This document shows positions 1-7,365 of a stretch of DNA of 9,832 nt, one piece after another. Position 1 is the first letter of the stretch, and the number at the start of each line of letters is the position of its first letter. Origin of the DNA: Bacteroides sp. (GTDB lineage: Bacteria > Bacteroidota > Bacteroidia > Bacteroidales > Bacteroidaceae). The stretch spans positions 1-9,832 of the forward strand of contig DXOJ01000841.1 of NCBI GenBank assembly GCA_019412865.1, written 5' to 3'. The translations under genes were made by a program, and so were the position numbers. The notes below the pieces were generated by a model. That model was given only the letters and a program-made list of their open reading frames with translations, ran no database searches and had not been told where the DNA came from.

Positions 1-561
1 CTCTTCTTCTGAATAAGACAAGCCTATCCGGAAATCCGTTGCGTCATCAACGACTCCAACGAGGCTCTGATCAATGTCTACCGCGTCATCAAGGAATCCC
101 CGGAGCAGCTTATTAAAGTGCTTGCCCGGATACAGGACGAATACATCGCGCTGGAGGAACATACCCGAAGAAGGGTCTACTTCATGGAGAAACGTACCTA
201 CTACAATGAAGGAAACCCGAATAACATCACCCGTGCCGCCCTGTTTATCTTCTTCATGCGTACCTGTTATAACGGCATCTACTCCGTGAACCATAGCGGA
301 AAGCTGTCCGTCACTTTTGGTGCCGGGGGACGGGTAAAACTGTTGGAAGAGGAACTGATCCGCTTTAACCACAAGCTGCTGCAAGATGTTGTGATTCTGG
401 ACGGTGACTACCGGCAGACCGCAGAATACACCGGAGCCAACTCCCTATTTTATTTTGACCCGCCTTATAAGCCGGTCAATGAGGGTAACTCCTGCACCTC
501 CTACATGCCACAGGACTTCGGAGATGAAGAGCAGATCAACCTGGCAAATTTCAATGAATAG
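1..561 (+). pseudogene. DNA adenine methylase (D12/Dam class), broken fragment
   Basis: Frame 1 reads as the middle of an N6-adenine DNA methyltransferase of the D12 class, which methylates adenine in a short DNA target using S-adenosylmethionine. Visible landmarks are LFF at the window edge (the end of the family's GGGALFF motif I region), VINDSNEALINVYRVIK at about 46-96, the AALFIFFMRTCYNGIYSVN segment at about 237-293, and the catalytic motif IV FYFDPPYKP with DPPY encoded at 457-468. The gene is damaged twice. An in-frame TGA sits at 10-12, between LFF and IRQAYPEI. The frame then stops with TAG at 559-561, about 30 codons after DPPY, so the last C-terminal part normal for the family is missing, and no frame downstream continues it. 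The only candidate start after the TGA is a GTG at 118, which would drop the SAM-binding region. Most likely a non-functional remnant; its 5' end lies outside the window. Confidence 0.8.
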
Positions 562-598
562 AGGCTTTTTGTGTATTGCTTATGCTATGCTTTGTCAT

Positions 599-669
599 AG
601 CGTGGCTTACACAGCTACTATTCATAGGTTTACCAGAACCTCCGTCTTGGAGTTGGGTAAGGCCACGCT
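599..669. repeat. imperfect inverted repeat enclosing smaller hairpins
   Basis: The left arm AGCGTGGCTTAC (599-610) pairs with the right arm GTAAGGCCACGCT (657-669) except for one unpaired base. The 46-base interior contains two short hairpins, 626-641 and 640-652. The arrangement could form a branched RNA or a single-stranded DNA fold such as those used by some recombinases. No open reading frame covers it in a convincing way. The function is unknown. Confidence 0.6.
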
Positions 670-689
670 TTCTCAAATACTTCTGCCGA

Positions 690-714
690 ATAATATTTAT
701 AGGTTAAATATTAT
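690..714. repeat. perfect 10 bp palindrome with TAGGT centre, operator-like
   Basis: ATAATATTTA at 690-699 and its exact reverse complement TAAATATTAT at 705-714 flank the 5-base centre TAGGT. The symmetry stops exactly after ten pairs (A faces A outside). It ends four bases before the ATG at 719, so it covers the ribosome-loading region of the next gene. Such a position fits either a repressor operator or a hairpin that limits translation; its very low GC also fits a promoter -7 region. No regulator gene is visible nearby. Confidence 0.55.
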
Positions 715-718
715 ACTT

Positions 719-1126
719 ATGGCAAAACTCCAATTACTTGCAATCACTACTCTTGACGGATACCTCTTCGACAGGACTGTTTCTTCCCCTTTGTGGGATA
801 ATCCGAACAAATATGGCCTCACCAAAATACGGGAACGTGCTACACAGACTCTCGGGCCGGATGTATCTTTCATCTCATTGACACAATGGAAAAAGAAAAA
901 TGAAGGTATTTATTTCATAGAAGCGGCTCCGGATACAATTTCCGTTATAAGCAGCATGTTCAGATACTGGTTGGTGGATGAAATCATCCTTTTTGTCGCA
1001 CCGTATATCCAAGGGGACGGCATACGTCTGTTTACAGAAATTCCCGGTCCTTCCTCATGGGAAATGACCGGGAACAAATGTTTCAGATCCGGTATTTGCA
1101 GGCTGGCCTACAAACGGATTGAATAA
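719..1126 (+). CDS. short DHFR/RibD C-terminal-like protein
   Basis: A 135-residue protein that looks like a compact member of the dihydrofolate reductase / RibD C-terminal fold, whose members are NADPH-dependent reductases. The start resembles that fold (LQLLAITTLDGYL, residues 4-16), and the second half has the classic segment VDEIILFVAPYIQGDGIRLF (86-105) followed by a final strand ending SGICRLAYKRI (about 124-134). Family members are usually 170-200 residues; here the middle between about 30 and 85 is short, so the cofactor site may be incomplete. The ATG at 719 was chosen because the TLDGYL strand starts right behind it. The open frame runs further upstream, but that part overlaps the methylase fragment and has no recognisable content. 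The gene points toward the minus-strand operon, with 34 bases between the stops. The substrate cannot be told; a trimethoprim-type DHFR is not supported. Confidence 0.6.
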   Translation: MAKLQLLAITTLDGYLFDRTVSSPLWDNPNKYGLTKIRERATQTLGPDVSFISLTQWKKKNEGIYFIEAAPDTISVISSMFRYWLVDEIILFVAPYIQGDGIRLFTEIPGPSSWEMTGNKCFRSGICRLAYKRIE

Positions 1127-1160
1127 CCTGCAATTATCTTCTTATCCTGACTGACTTGGT

Positions 1161-1379
1161 TTAGACAGGCATCTTATATTTCTCCCAATATTTTCTTGCC
1201 TTGTCCGGTCCTATCCAGTTCCGTTGGTCATCGATTCCCCTGTCCGAGAGTTGTTTCCTGACCAGCTTCTGGATATCAATCTCCCCTTTGGCTATCTTGA
1301 TCAGCAGTTCGGAAGCAATCGTATTCAGCATTAAGTCCGGATTCAGTTCATCCGGTATCTCTTCCATTTCTTTTTTCAT
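1161..1379 (-). CDS. small conserved acidic protein downstream of topoisomerase
   Basis: A 72-residue protein, last gene of the minus-strand operon, starting with ATG 11 bases after the topoisomerase stop. The first half is acidic and probably helical (MEEIPDELNPDLMLNTIASELLIKIAKGEID). The second half has QLSDRGIDDQRNWIGPDKARKYWEKY, with two Trp residues. From memory, small proteins with the pattern PDELNPDLML...AKGEIDI...L..RG.D....W.G...A are common in Bacteroidales mobile elements; I recall no characterised function. There is no signal peptide or membrane segment. It may be a topoisomerase partner or a small DNA-associated protein, which is inference from position only. Confidence 0.7.
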   Translation of the reverse strand: MKKEMEEIPDELNPDLMLNTIASELLIKIAKGEIDIQKLVRKQLSDRGIDDQRNWIGPDKARKYWEKYKMPV

Positions 1380-1390
1380 AAGTCGCTTCT

Positions 1391-3466
1391 TTATTTTTTA
1401 GGTTTATTATCCTTGAAAGTCATCTCAATCCTGTAATTGTCATCCAGCTCGAGTGATGCCTCATACTTCTTTCCTTTCTTGCTGGTAAACTTCAGATATC
1501 CGGTACGTTTCCCCGATAGCAGCAGGAGCATCTGATTATCCGTCAGTTCCCTGCCGTTGAACGTTCTAAATAACAGGAACCCACAATTGGGATCGCTGCA
1601 TTTGGCGACCTTGTTAAAGACGATAATCGTTTCTGCTCCGCATTTGGGGCAGTTACAATGTGGCAAGTCCGGATGGTTAAGTTTCAGGGCAAGCAGTTCC
1701 GAGGTGATTTGTTGGGTATAGGAATTGATGCTCTGAGTAAATGTTTCCGTGGAAACTTTGCCGGTTTCGATTTCATGCAAGGCGCATTCCCACCCTCCGG
1801 TCATGCTCACGTTGGCGATCATCTTCTCTTTTACAATATCATATACTTCCAGTCCTTTGGGAGTGGGAATCAGTGACCGTCCGTTTCTTTCCACGTAGTG
1901 TCTGGCAATGAGCAGTTCGATGATTCCGGCACGTGTAGCCGGTGTACCCAAGCCGGAATCCTCCATTGCCTCTTTTTCCTTTTCATCGTCCAATGTTCTG
2001 CCACAACCTTCCATCGCAGCAAGCAGGCTTGCCTCAGTGAATATGGGCTGCGGTTTGGTTTTCTTGACCAATGTATCAATACCGAGCACGGGCAATATTT
2101 CGTCTTCCTGAAATTCGGGCAGAAGACTTCCTTCTTCTTTCTCACTGGGTTCGTTATAGATGCCTCTCCACCCCGGAACTTTGATTTGGCTTCCTTTTAT
2201 CCCGAAAAGAACGCCGTTACAGTCCGCTTGTACGGATACCGTTTCTTTCAGGCATTTGCCGGAGAAAGCCTCCAACATGCGTCCCGCGATCATGGAATAG
2301 ATATTCTGCTCGTCAAGGGAAAGCCTCTGGGGATAGTTCTCCGTAATGATTAACGCATGATGGTCCGTCATCTTGCTATCGTCCACACAGTGCCGGTTTA
2401 AAGGCTGGTTACAGAGGTTTTCCGCATGCCATGTGAAACGGGGATGTTGCTTAAGCAGGCCGATGAGGGAAGGGACTTGTTCGAAGATGTCTTCTGTGAT
2501 ATAGCTACATCCGGTACGGGGATACGAAATGTAGCCTCCTTCATATAATTTTTGAGCAATGTTCAGCGTCTGTTCTGCGGTCAGTCCGAGTTTGGTATTG
2601 GCACTTCGTTGCAGGGCGGTCAGGTCATAAAGTAGCGGAGCTTCTTCTGGAACCTCTTTCTTCTCCACTTGCACCACTTTGGCTGTCGTCTCTTCATACA
2701 CTTTTTTACGGTCCACATCGAGTTTTTCCGGTGTATCATATTTCCCGGTACAGGTTAAGACGAGTTCTTTCCCTGCTTTCGTTGTCCGTAGCTGTAGCAG
2801 ATAATAGGGTTTGGCTATAAAATCCCTGTTGTCCAGATATCGACGGCAAATCATGCCAAGTGCCGGTGTCTGTACTCTTCCCAGAGAATAGTTACTCTTG
2901 CCTGCAGCCATGCTCAAAGACAGGCTGGCATTCATACCGACGACCCAATCTGATTCTCTCCTGGCTTTAGCGGCACGGTACAGGTTGTCAAACTCCTTAC
3001 TTGATTTGAGGCTATCAAATCCTTCCCGTATCGATTTTTCTGTCATGGAAGATATCCACAAGCGTTTGGTTTCCTTATGATATCCCAGATATTCAAGCAC
3101 ATATCTCATAATTAACTCTCCTTCCCGCCCTGCATCAGTACAGGATATCACTTGATCAGTCTGACTCAACAGTTTACGGATTACTTCCAATTGTTTCAGA
3201 GCCGTCGGATCAGCCTTGTATCCATCTTCGGTTTTAATCTGACGGACAACCAGTTTGAACGGGTCGGGAATAATAGGCAGCATCTCCTTTTCCACATGGA
3301 CAATGCCGTAGTCTTGAGGCAGGGCCAATGCCAACAGATGGCCGTAAGTTCATGTGACGGCATATCCGTTCCCACTCAAGTATCCTTCCTGTTTCTCCGT
3401 TACGCCCAGGACCCGGGCAATGCTGCGTGCCACCGAGGGCTTCTCACAAATACAAATTGTTTTCAT
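1391..3466 (-). pseudogene. topB: DNA topoisomerase III (type IA), interrupted by one TGA
   Basis: Type IA topoisomerase, which passes single DNA strands through a transient 5'-phosphotyrosine break. Counting from ATG at 3464-3466 the frame has 691 codons, normal for the family. ICICEKPSVARSIA (residues 4-17) holds the TOPRIM Glu8. Next come TDAGREGE (110-117; Asp111, Glu115, Glu117, with Gly113 replacing the second Asp of DxD), RRESDWVVGMN (about 169-179), SLGRVQTPALG, and the SYPRTG active site with Tyr315. Further on are DHHALI near 368 and GLGTPATRAG near 505. The protein ends in a CxxC...C...C zinc ribbon (Cys606, 609, 623, 628) and a topoisomerase C-terminal repeat, NGRELTDNQ... (637 on). 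Codon 39 is TGA (3350-3352), in place of Trp in T-W-x-x-G-H-L. Upstream AAAGAAAG supports the ATG. The reopened frame at TTG 3334 lacks Glu8 and a ribosome site, so the locus is probably inactive unless the TGA is an error or is read through. Confidence 0.9.
3350..3352 (-). other. in-frame TGA at the conserved Trp codon 39 of topB
   Basis: The reading on both sides is intact and in register: GNGYAVT, then TGA, then TYGHLLALALP. Type IA topoisomerases have Trp in this T-W-x-x-G-H-L motif, so a single TGG to TGA change (C to T on the plus strand) explains it. All other Trp codons in this operon are TGG. Confidence 0.9.
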
Positions 3467-3492
3467 GTTACTTTCTTTTTTAATATGAATGA

Positions 3493-4365
3493 CTATTTAA
3501 TTTTTACACTCTTGACCTTTGATTTTTCTTTCCGTACCCTTTTCTTCGGTTCTTTGGGAATGGAGAGCTTCTCTTTCTTTTCCGATACTTGTATGCTTTC
3601 CGTCAGATTCGGCAGGGGTATTTCCTTTGCCGGAAAATGGCTGATTAAATCCATTGAGATTCCTGACATTCCCGCATTCAGTTTCACCTGATCTGCCGGT
3701 TGGAGGTATTTCTCCCCGTTCTTTCCGGTTGCCAGTTCGTACATGACTGTTTCACGGCCCTGGAGGATTCCTTCGTAATTTTGGTAAGGAAGGTTTGATT
3801 CAGACAGTCCGTTCTGCTGAAGCATCCCACAAATCTCATCGGGTGGCAATCCTCCGAACTTCCGGTCAAAAGGAGAAGAAAGAATGTACTTGTATGTTGC
3901 CAGAAGCTGCTTTTCATGGCTCATATCGGGACATCCTTCATATTCCTGCAGTTGTTTGATTTTCTTTTCAATGCTGTTCAGAGCTTTGAAAGTATGTCTG
4001 TCCTTATTCTGAATAGGCATACTACCCATTCGGACCAGTTCCATCTGGATACGGTTCAGGCTGGACGTTTCCCATTTATTCAACAGATTACTGCGATTGC
4101 TCCGGTAATCATCCCGGAGGATAGCGATTGGATTTTTGGTACGAAAGAATAATCCGATCCGTTTTCCCCATGAGGGTTCGTGGAGGTTGGACGCGCTCCA
4201 GCGGATCGTGTTGAAACGGTAAGTATCCATGAATCTCCTGAAATGATTCCGGCTGGTAAACAGGTTTCTGAAAGTTTGCAGGAATGCTTTCCTTCCGGCA
4301 GCCCTGCGGCTACGTGGTATCTCTTTTTCGGGAATGAATGTATTATTTATCAGTTCCATATGCAT
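3493..4365 (-). CDS. uncharacterised 290-residue protein with basic C-terminal tail
   Basis: I do not recognise this protein, and it lacks the paralogous module of its upstream neighbours. The first about 120 residues are very rich in Arg and aromatic residues (for example RRAAGRKAFLQTFRNLF at 20-36 and TSRNHFRRFMDTYRF at 37-51). The middle (about 125-165) is probably helical. YILSSPFDRKFGGLPPDEI (160-178) and the segment near 200-240 are the most domain-like parts. Residues 262-290 form a Lys/Arg-rich tail (KEPKKRVRKEKSKVKSVKIK). No membrane segment or signal peptide is seen. The ATG overlaps the stop of the 400-residue gene as TAATG, which suggests translational coupling; a second ATG two codons later is an alternative start. 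The topoisomerase ATG follows 26 bases after its TAG stop. The charge pattern and neighbours suggest a DNA- or RNA-binding accessory protein (inference). Confidence 0.75.
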   Translation of the reverse strand: MHMELINNTFIPEKEIPRSRRAAGRKAFLQTFRNLFTSRNHFRRFMDTYRFNTIRWSASNLHEPSWGKRIGLFFRTKNPIAILRDDYRSNRSNLLNKWETSSLNRIQMELVRMGSMPIQNKDRHTFKALNSIEKKIKQLQEYEGCPDMSHEKQLLATYKYILSSPFDRKFGGLPPDEICGMLQQNGLSESNLPYQNYEGILQGRETVMYELATGKNGEKYLQPADQVKLNAGMSGISMDLISHFPAKEIPLPNLTESIQVSEKKEKLSIPKEPKKRVRKEKSKVKSVKIK

Positions 4366-5567
4366 TATAATTTGGGCTTCGCCTGCTTTTTAACGGAAGC
4401 GGTTTTTGTCTTGACCTTTTTCTTTTCATTGCCACAGGACAGTCCGGGCTTGTCTTGCGGTTTTTCGGCTGTTTGAGCTTCTCCTTTCTTAGAAACAACA
4501 ACAGGCGGGCTTACCCGATGATAGTTCTTCCGGACTCCATCCCTGTTTAACAGTGTTTGCGCCAATGACCTGGCAGCATTTTGTAATTCATCCATCTTCT
4601 GCCGGAAAGGATAATCCCGGTACAATTCCTTTTGCCGGGTAATCTCACGGATACCTTTCTCCACAAACAAGAAATCCTTTTTATAGGCAAACGATTCGTC
4701 TGCCGGTAAATGGGCGTATCCTCTGGCTGCTATGTCCTGAAGTGTCATAATGTTCCGGTTACGGATAGAGAGTTCCAATGCGCCGGCTGTGACAAACCGG
4801 TTGAGATTTTCTCCCGTAGGATGCATGTCGAAAGTGACGGACGGCTTGTAATTCGCCAGAATTTCCATCCCGGCCTGCGGCATGGTGGTCTGATTCCCGT
4901 TGGAGAGTTCCAGCATCCGGCGGGAGACGGTTTCTATCCGGTAAATATTCAATGACTCCACATCCTGCAAAGAGCTTGAGTAGAAATTGTCCGCTGTCGA
5001 TTGCAGGTAATCCCGAAACTTTATAGTCCCGGAAAGTCCGTCATTGAATACGCGGACACCTTGTTCCGTTTCAGCTATGGTGTAGAACTGTTTGGCTTGC
5101 TTTCCTGCCGCAATCTTCTCCATCGCATCTTCGTGTGCAATAAAGCACTTATAAGCTGGTGAGTAGTCCAGATCCCGGATATTCTCTGCCGTCAGTTCCC
5201 TTTGGCATGCTCTCAAATAAGCCGCTTTCCGTAAAGGTACGGAGTTGTTTTCAGTGATGCCTCCGTAAGAGGCGATGAAACTGAGGGCTTTCTCACTGTC
5301 TTTCGCCGGTAGTTCGCTGGTGAAAGGAATATCTTTAGCAGGTATTCCCTCAAAATGCAGCAATAAGTTATCCGGTATGGTTTTCTGATCCATAGCAATC
5401 CGGGCGGTCAGATCCATAAATACCTGAAAAGAGTCCTTATCCGTCGGAACATACGACACGACCATGACAGTCGAGACTTGATTATCCGGCTGTAACACAA
5501 TAAACAGGCTCTTTAAATCCGCTTTAGCGGTGAATGTATCTTTTATTTTTTCCATCCATGCAGGCAT
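4365..5567 (-). CDS. paralogous-module protein, 400 residues
   Basis: Function not recognised. Residues 1-118 resemble the N-terminal arm of the 588- and 356-residue neighbours, ending in a GG (102-103) followed by PLRKAAYL (111-118). Residues 161-346 carry the shared module: EQGVRVFNDGLSG (168-180), YLQSTADNFY (187-196), a Pro-anchored segment at MPQAGMEIL (229-237), RNRNIMTLQDIAARG (269-283), and a closing LLNRDGVR (339-346). Residues 380-400 are a Lys-rich tail (EKKKVKTKTASVKKQAKPKL). The protein is probably soluble and cytoplasmic. The ATG at 5567 lies 11 bases after the preceding stop; ATG at codon 5 (5555) is an alternative start, and neither has a clear Shine-Dalgarno sequence. The stop overlaps the next start. 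It is the most diverged of the module copies outside the partial gene. Confidence 0.8.
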   Translation of the reverse strand: MPAWMEKIKDTFTAKADLKSLFIVLQPDNQVSTVMVVSYVPTDKDSFQVFMDLTARIAMDQKTIPDNLLLHFEGIPAKDIPFTSELPAKDSEKALSFIASYGGITENNSVPLRKAAYLRACQRELTAENIRDLDYSPAYKCFIAHEDAMEKIAAGKQAKQFYTIAETEQGVRVFNDGLSGTIKFRDYLQSTADNFYSSSLQDVESLNIYRIETVSRRMLELSNGNQTTMPQAGMEILANYKPSVTFDMHPTGENLNRFVTAGALELSIRNRNIMTLQDIAARGYAHLPADESFAYKKDFLFVEKGIREITRQKELYRDYPFRQKMDELQNAARSLAQTLLNRDGVRKNYHRVSPPVVVSKKGEAQTAEKPQDKPGLSCGNEKKKVKTKTASVKKQAKPKL

Positions 5568-5578
5568 GATAATCAGTT

Positions 5579-7345
5579 TTAGATGCGGGGATTATGTGAC
5601 TTGTTCTGACGGGAAGCCGTCTTTCTCTTTTCCGAAGCCGCCGGTCCGGTCAGTTGCAACGGAGGACAGGTCAGTCTGTATCTCAGGCCAAGTATCTTGT
5701 CCGCGAGTTGCTGCTGCCTGTTTTGAATATTGTAGAATGCCTTTTCACTATATCCCTTTTTGGATTGCAGTTCGGACATTTCTTGATCCAGCGGTTTAAA
5801 ATTTCCTTTGTGGGTGAACTCCTTATAGCTTTCATTAGTATTGAAATCAGCCGGTAATCCGTATTCCCGTATAAAGAGCAGGGTGAATATCTCGGCATTC
5901 TCCGGTGTTACCGAAAGCCGGTAATCTTCCGTAAACTGTTTGAATGCATGGTATGTCGGCTCTATGGGATAGCCGCCTTTCTTCAACAGCTCGGATTGCT
6001 CTATCGGATACAATGGCATTTTCGCCAGCTGCCCGTAGAAAGGATTGGACCGGAAAAGGTCCAGATGCTTCTGCATGTAATGCTCCGTGCTATGGTTCGG
6101 GCAGGAAATATAGAATTCTCTGATTCGTCCCAGAGCCTGTACTTCCGGAGTGAAGAAACGGTCAGCCAGATATTGCAGGTAACACTGTTTATAGATGGCT
6201 CCTTCATCCGTGGCGGGCAGGTAGACGGCTCCTTTGGGAGTCTGGAGGGAAATGATGGGGTCTATCTCTTTGTTTTGCAGGCTGTCCGGGATAAGCCCGT
6301 AATCACGTTTCAGGATATAGGCCGCCTGATCCCGGATCTGTGATTTGACCTTCTCCTGTCCGCCTTTATTTTCAGCCGGAATATTCTGCAGCGCATTGAA
6401 CTGGGAGTTGAAAGAATTCTTGTGTATGAACGGAATCCTTCTGGTTGTATAGTCTATCCCATAGATTCCTGCGGTTTCCTGTAAGGATAGTAACCGGAGT
6501 ATCTGGGCATTGGCAATACTGGGGAGCACGTTATAGGAGGAAGCAAACTTGTCATAGGCATCGAATGTCGGTTCTATGCGGTGGCTCCTGTCCAGCCGGG
6601 CATTCCGCAGGATAGTCGCATCCAGATATTGTGCTTTCTCCGGCAGAAAAGAGTTTGTATATAAGGAGAAGGCATTGGGAGATGCTTGGAATGCCTTTAC
6701 CACTTCTGCGTCCGGACGGGTCAGCTTGTACAGGTTGACAAACTCCGGTTTCTCTTCGTCCGTAATGAAGAAACGGTCGGCCAGATGTTGCATATAGGCA
6801 TGGCAGCATGTCTTTCCAAAGCCGGAATATTCGAACAGAAGCACTCCTTTGGCGGTTTCCACGGCGGTCAGGGTTTCCGACGGATCGTCGTGGAGAGTAT
6901 CCTGTGCCAGCGCGAACCGTTTGGCTTCCGGCTGTACAAGCAGGTGGTCGGCAAGTCCGCTGGCTACCAGCATGGGCAGGCTTTTTTCTTCATCGTGAGA
7001 ATGCAGGTATTCCAGTCCGCGCAATGAGACATTGCCCTGCATGCTTCCTCCGTTCCGGGTGATGAATTTTTGTACCAAGCTGTTATCCTTGTCAAAGAGC
7101 CGGATATCCGGGTAGCTTACTCCTGCCGGAAACTGGTAGCGGCACAGATAAAGATCCGGCAAGTGGCTTTGGACAAGGGACGGCTTGTACATTTCCCTTT
7201 GCCGCTGGAGGTATTCGGTGAATCGTTGATTCATCATCGATACTTCTTTCTCCGGCATCAGGTGCATCTCCAGTTGTCGGGGTTGCCCTTCCAAGTCCTG
7301 GGTAACAAAGAAAATCATAATGTTTGAAATCTCTTGCTTTTGCAT
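5579..7345 (-). CDS. tandem paralogous-module protein, 588 residues
   Basis: Function not recognised. The N-terminal arm (1-114) ends in NGG (98-100) and SLRGLEYL (107-114), as in the 400- and 356-residue neighbours. Two copies of the shared module follow. Copy A (about 160-350) has KGVLLFEYSGFG, YMQHLADRFF (184-193), FLPEKAQYLD (233-242), IEPTFDAYDKF (257-267), NAQILRLL (279-286) and YILKRDYGL (343-351). Copy B (about 364-556) has KGAVYLPATDEG, YLQYLADRFF (389-398), IEPTYHAFKQF (461-471), NAEIFTLL (483-490) and ILGLRYRL. The landmarks keep a constant offset of 204-205 residues, so this is a clean internal duplication. Residues 571-588 are a basic tail (SEKRKTASRQNKSHNPRI). There are no membrane segments. 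The start ATG is 20 bases after the 356-residue gene's stop. No catalytic motif of a known enzyme is apparent, so a structural or binding role is more likely. Confidence 0.85.
   Translation of the reverse strand: MQKQEISNIMIFFVTQDLEGQPRQLEMHLMPEKEVSMMNQRFTEYLQRQREMYKPSLVQSHLPDLYLCRYQFPAGVSYPDIRLFDKDNSLVQKFITRNGGSMQGNVSLRGLEYLHSHDEEKSLPMLVASGLADHLLVQPEAKRFALAQDTLHDDPSETLTAVETAKGVLLFEYSGFGKTCCHAYMQHLADRFFITDEEKPEFVNLYKLTRPDAEVVKAFQASPNAFSLYTNSFLPEKAQYLDATILRNARLDRSHRIEPTFDAYDKFASSYNVLPSIANAQILRLLSLQETAGIYGIDYTTRRIPFIHKNSFNSQFNALQNIPAENKGGQEKVKSQIRDQAAYILKRDYGLIPDSLQNKEIDPIISLQTPKGAVYLPATDEGAIYKQCYLQYLADRFFTPEVQALGRIREFYISCPNHSTEHYMQKHLDLFRSNPFYGQLAKMPLYPIEQSELLKKGGYPIEPTYHAFKQFTEDYRLSVTPENAEIFTLLFIREYGLPADFNTNESYKEFTHKGNFKPLDQEMSELQSKKGYSEKAFYNIQNRQQQLADKILGLRYRLTCPPLQLTGPAASEKRKTASRQNKSHNPRI
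5678..6868 (-). repeat. tandem duplicated coding module (copies A and B)
   Basis: Copy A is encoded at about 6296-6868 and copy B at about 5678-6256. The protein landmarks line up one to one. At DNA level most of the two copies has diverged, but 6767-6792 and 6152-6177, which encode (M/L)Q(H/Y)LADRFF, match at 24 of 26 bases. Confidence 0.8.
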
Positions 7346-7365
7346 ACGATTGAAATTTAAAATAG

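Larger units (their letters stand above)
562..718 (+). promoter_or_regulatory. structured non-coding leader before the DHFR-like gene
   Basis: About 157 bases without a gene, between the broken methylase and the DHFR-like start. It is dense in inverted repeats: GCTATG/CATAGC at 584-589/596-601; a long arm pair at 599-610/657-669 (12 bp with one extra base on the right arm); AGGTT/AACCT at 626-630/637-641; CTCC/GGAG at 640-643/649-652; and a 10 bp AT palindrome at 690-714. Some stems are mutually exclusive, for example the first and second share 599-601. I cannot point to a convincing Bacteroides promoter (TTTG spaced 19-21 bases from TAnnTTTG). TTTG occurs at 568-571 and TAGGTTTA at 625-632, but the spacing is wrong. 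It could be a 5' regulatory leader, a remnant of a mobile-element end, or the recombination junction that truncated the methylase. Confidence 0.4.

Noticed and set aside
404..718. Longer upstream start for the DHFR-like protein
   Set aside because: The open frame continues upstream but overlaps the methylase fragment in another frame and has no recognisable content. The family's first strand begins at ATG 719.
562..718. CTnDOT-type attachment site or a Bacteroides sigma promoter
   Set aside because: No GTAnnTTTGC core is found. TTTG and TAnnTTTG-like pieces exist but not at the 19-21 base spacing.
1127..1160. Rho-independent terminator between the convergent genes
   Set aside because: The 34 bases contain only a 4 bp CCTG/CAGG pairing and no T-run next to a stable stem.
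1898..2353. Antisense open frames over topB and over the module genes (for example 3152-3691, 5948-6343, 8805-9437)
   Set aside because: They are mirror frames of well-supported genes, with low-complexity or Cys/Phe-rich translations and no family resemblance.
1391..3334. A natural 647-residue topoisomerase starting at TTG 3334
   Set aside because: The codons before it encode the invariant TOPRIM start (ICICEKPSVARSIA), with ATG 3466 preceded by a purine-rich ribosome site. The TTG has no ribosome site and such a protein would lack Glu8.
3350..3352. UGA read as Trp (altered genetic code), or selenocysteine, in topB
   Set aside because: All other Trp residues in the operon use TGG, and no other minus-strand gene contains an in-frame TGA over roughly 1,900 codons. 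No SECIS-like element was evident and the position calls for Trp. It is true that no gene in the window ends in TGA, but with so few genes and TAA favoured in this group that is weak evidence.
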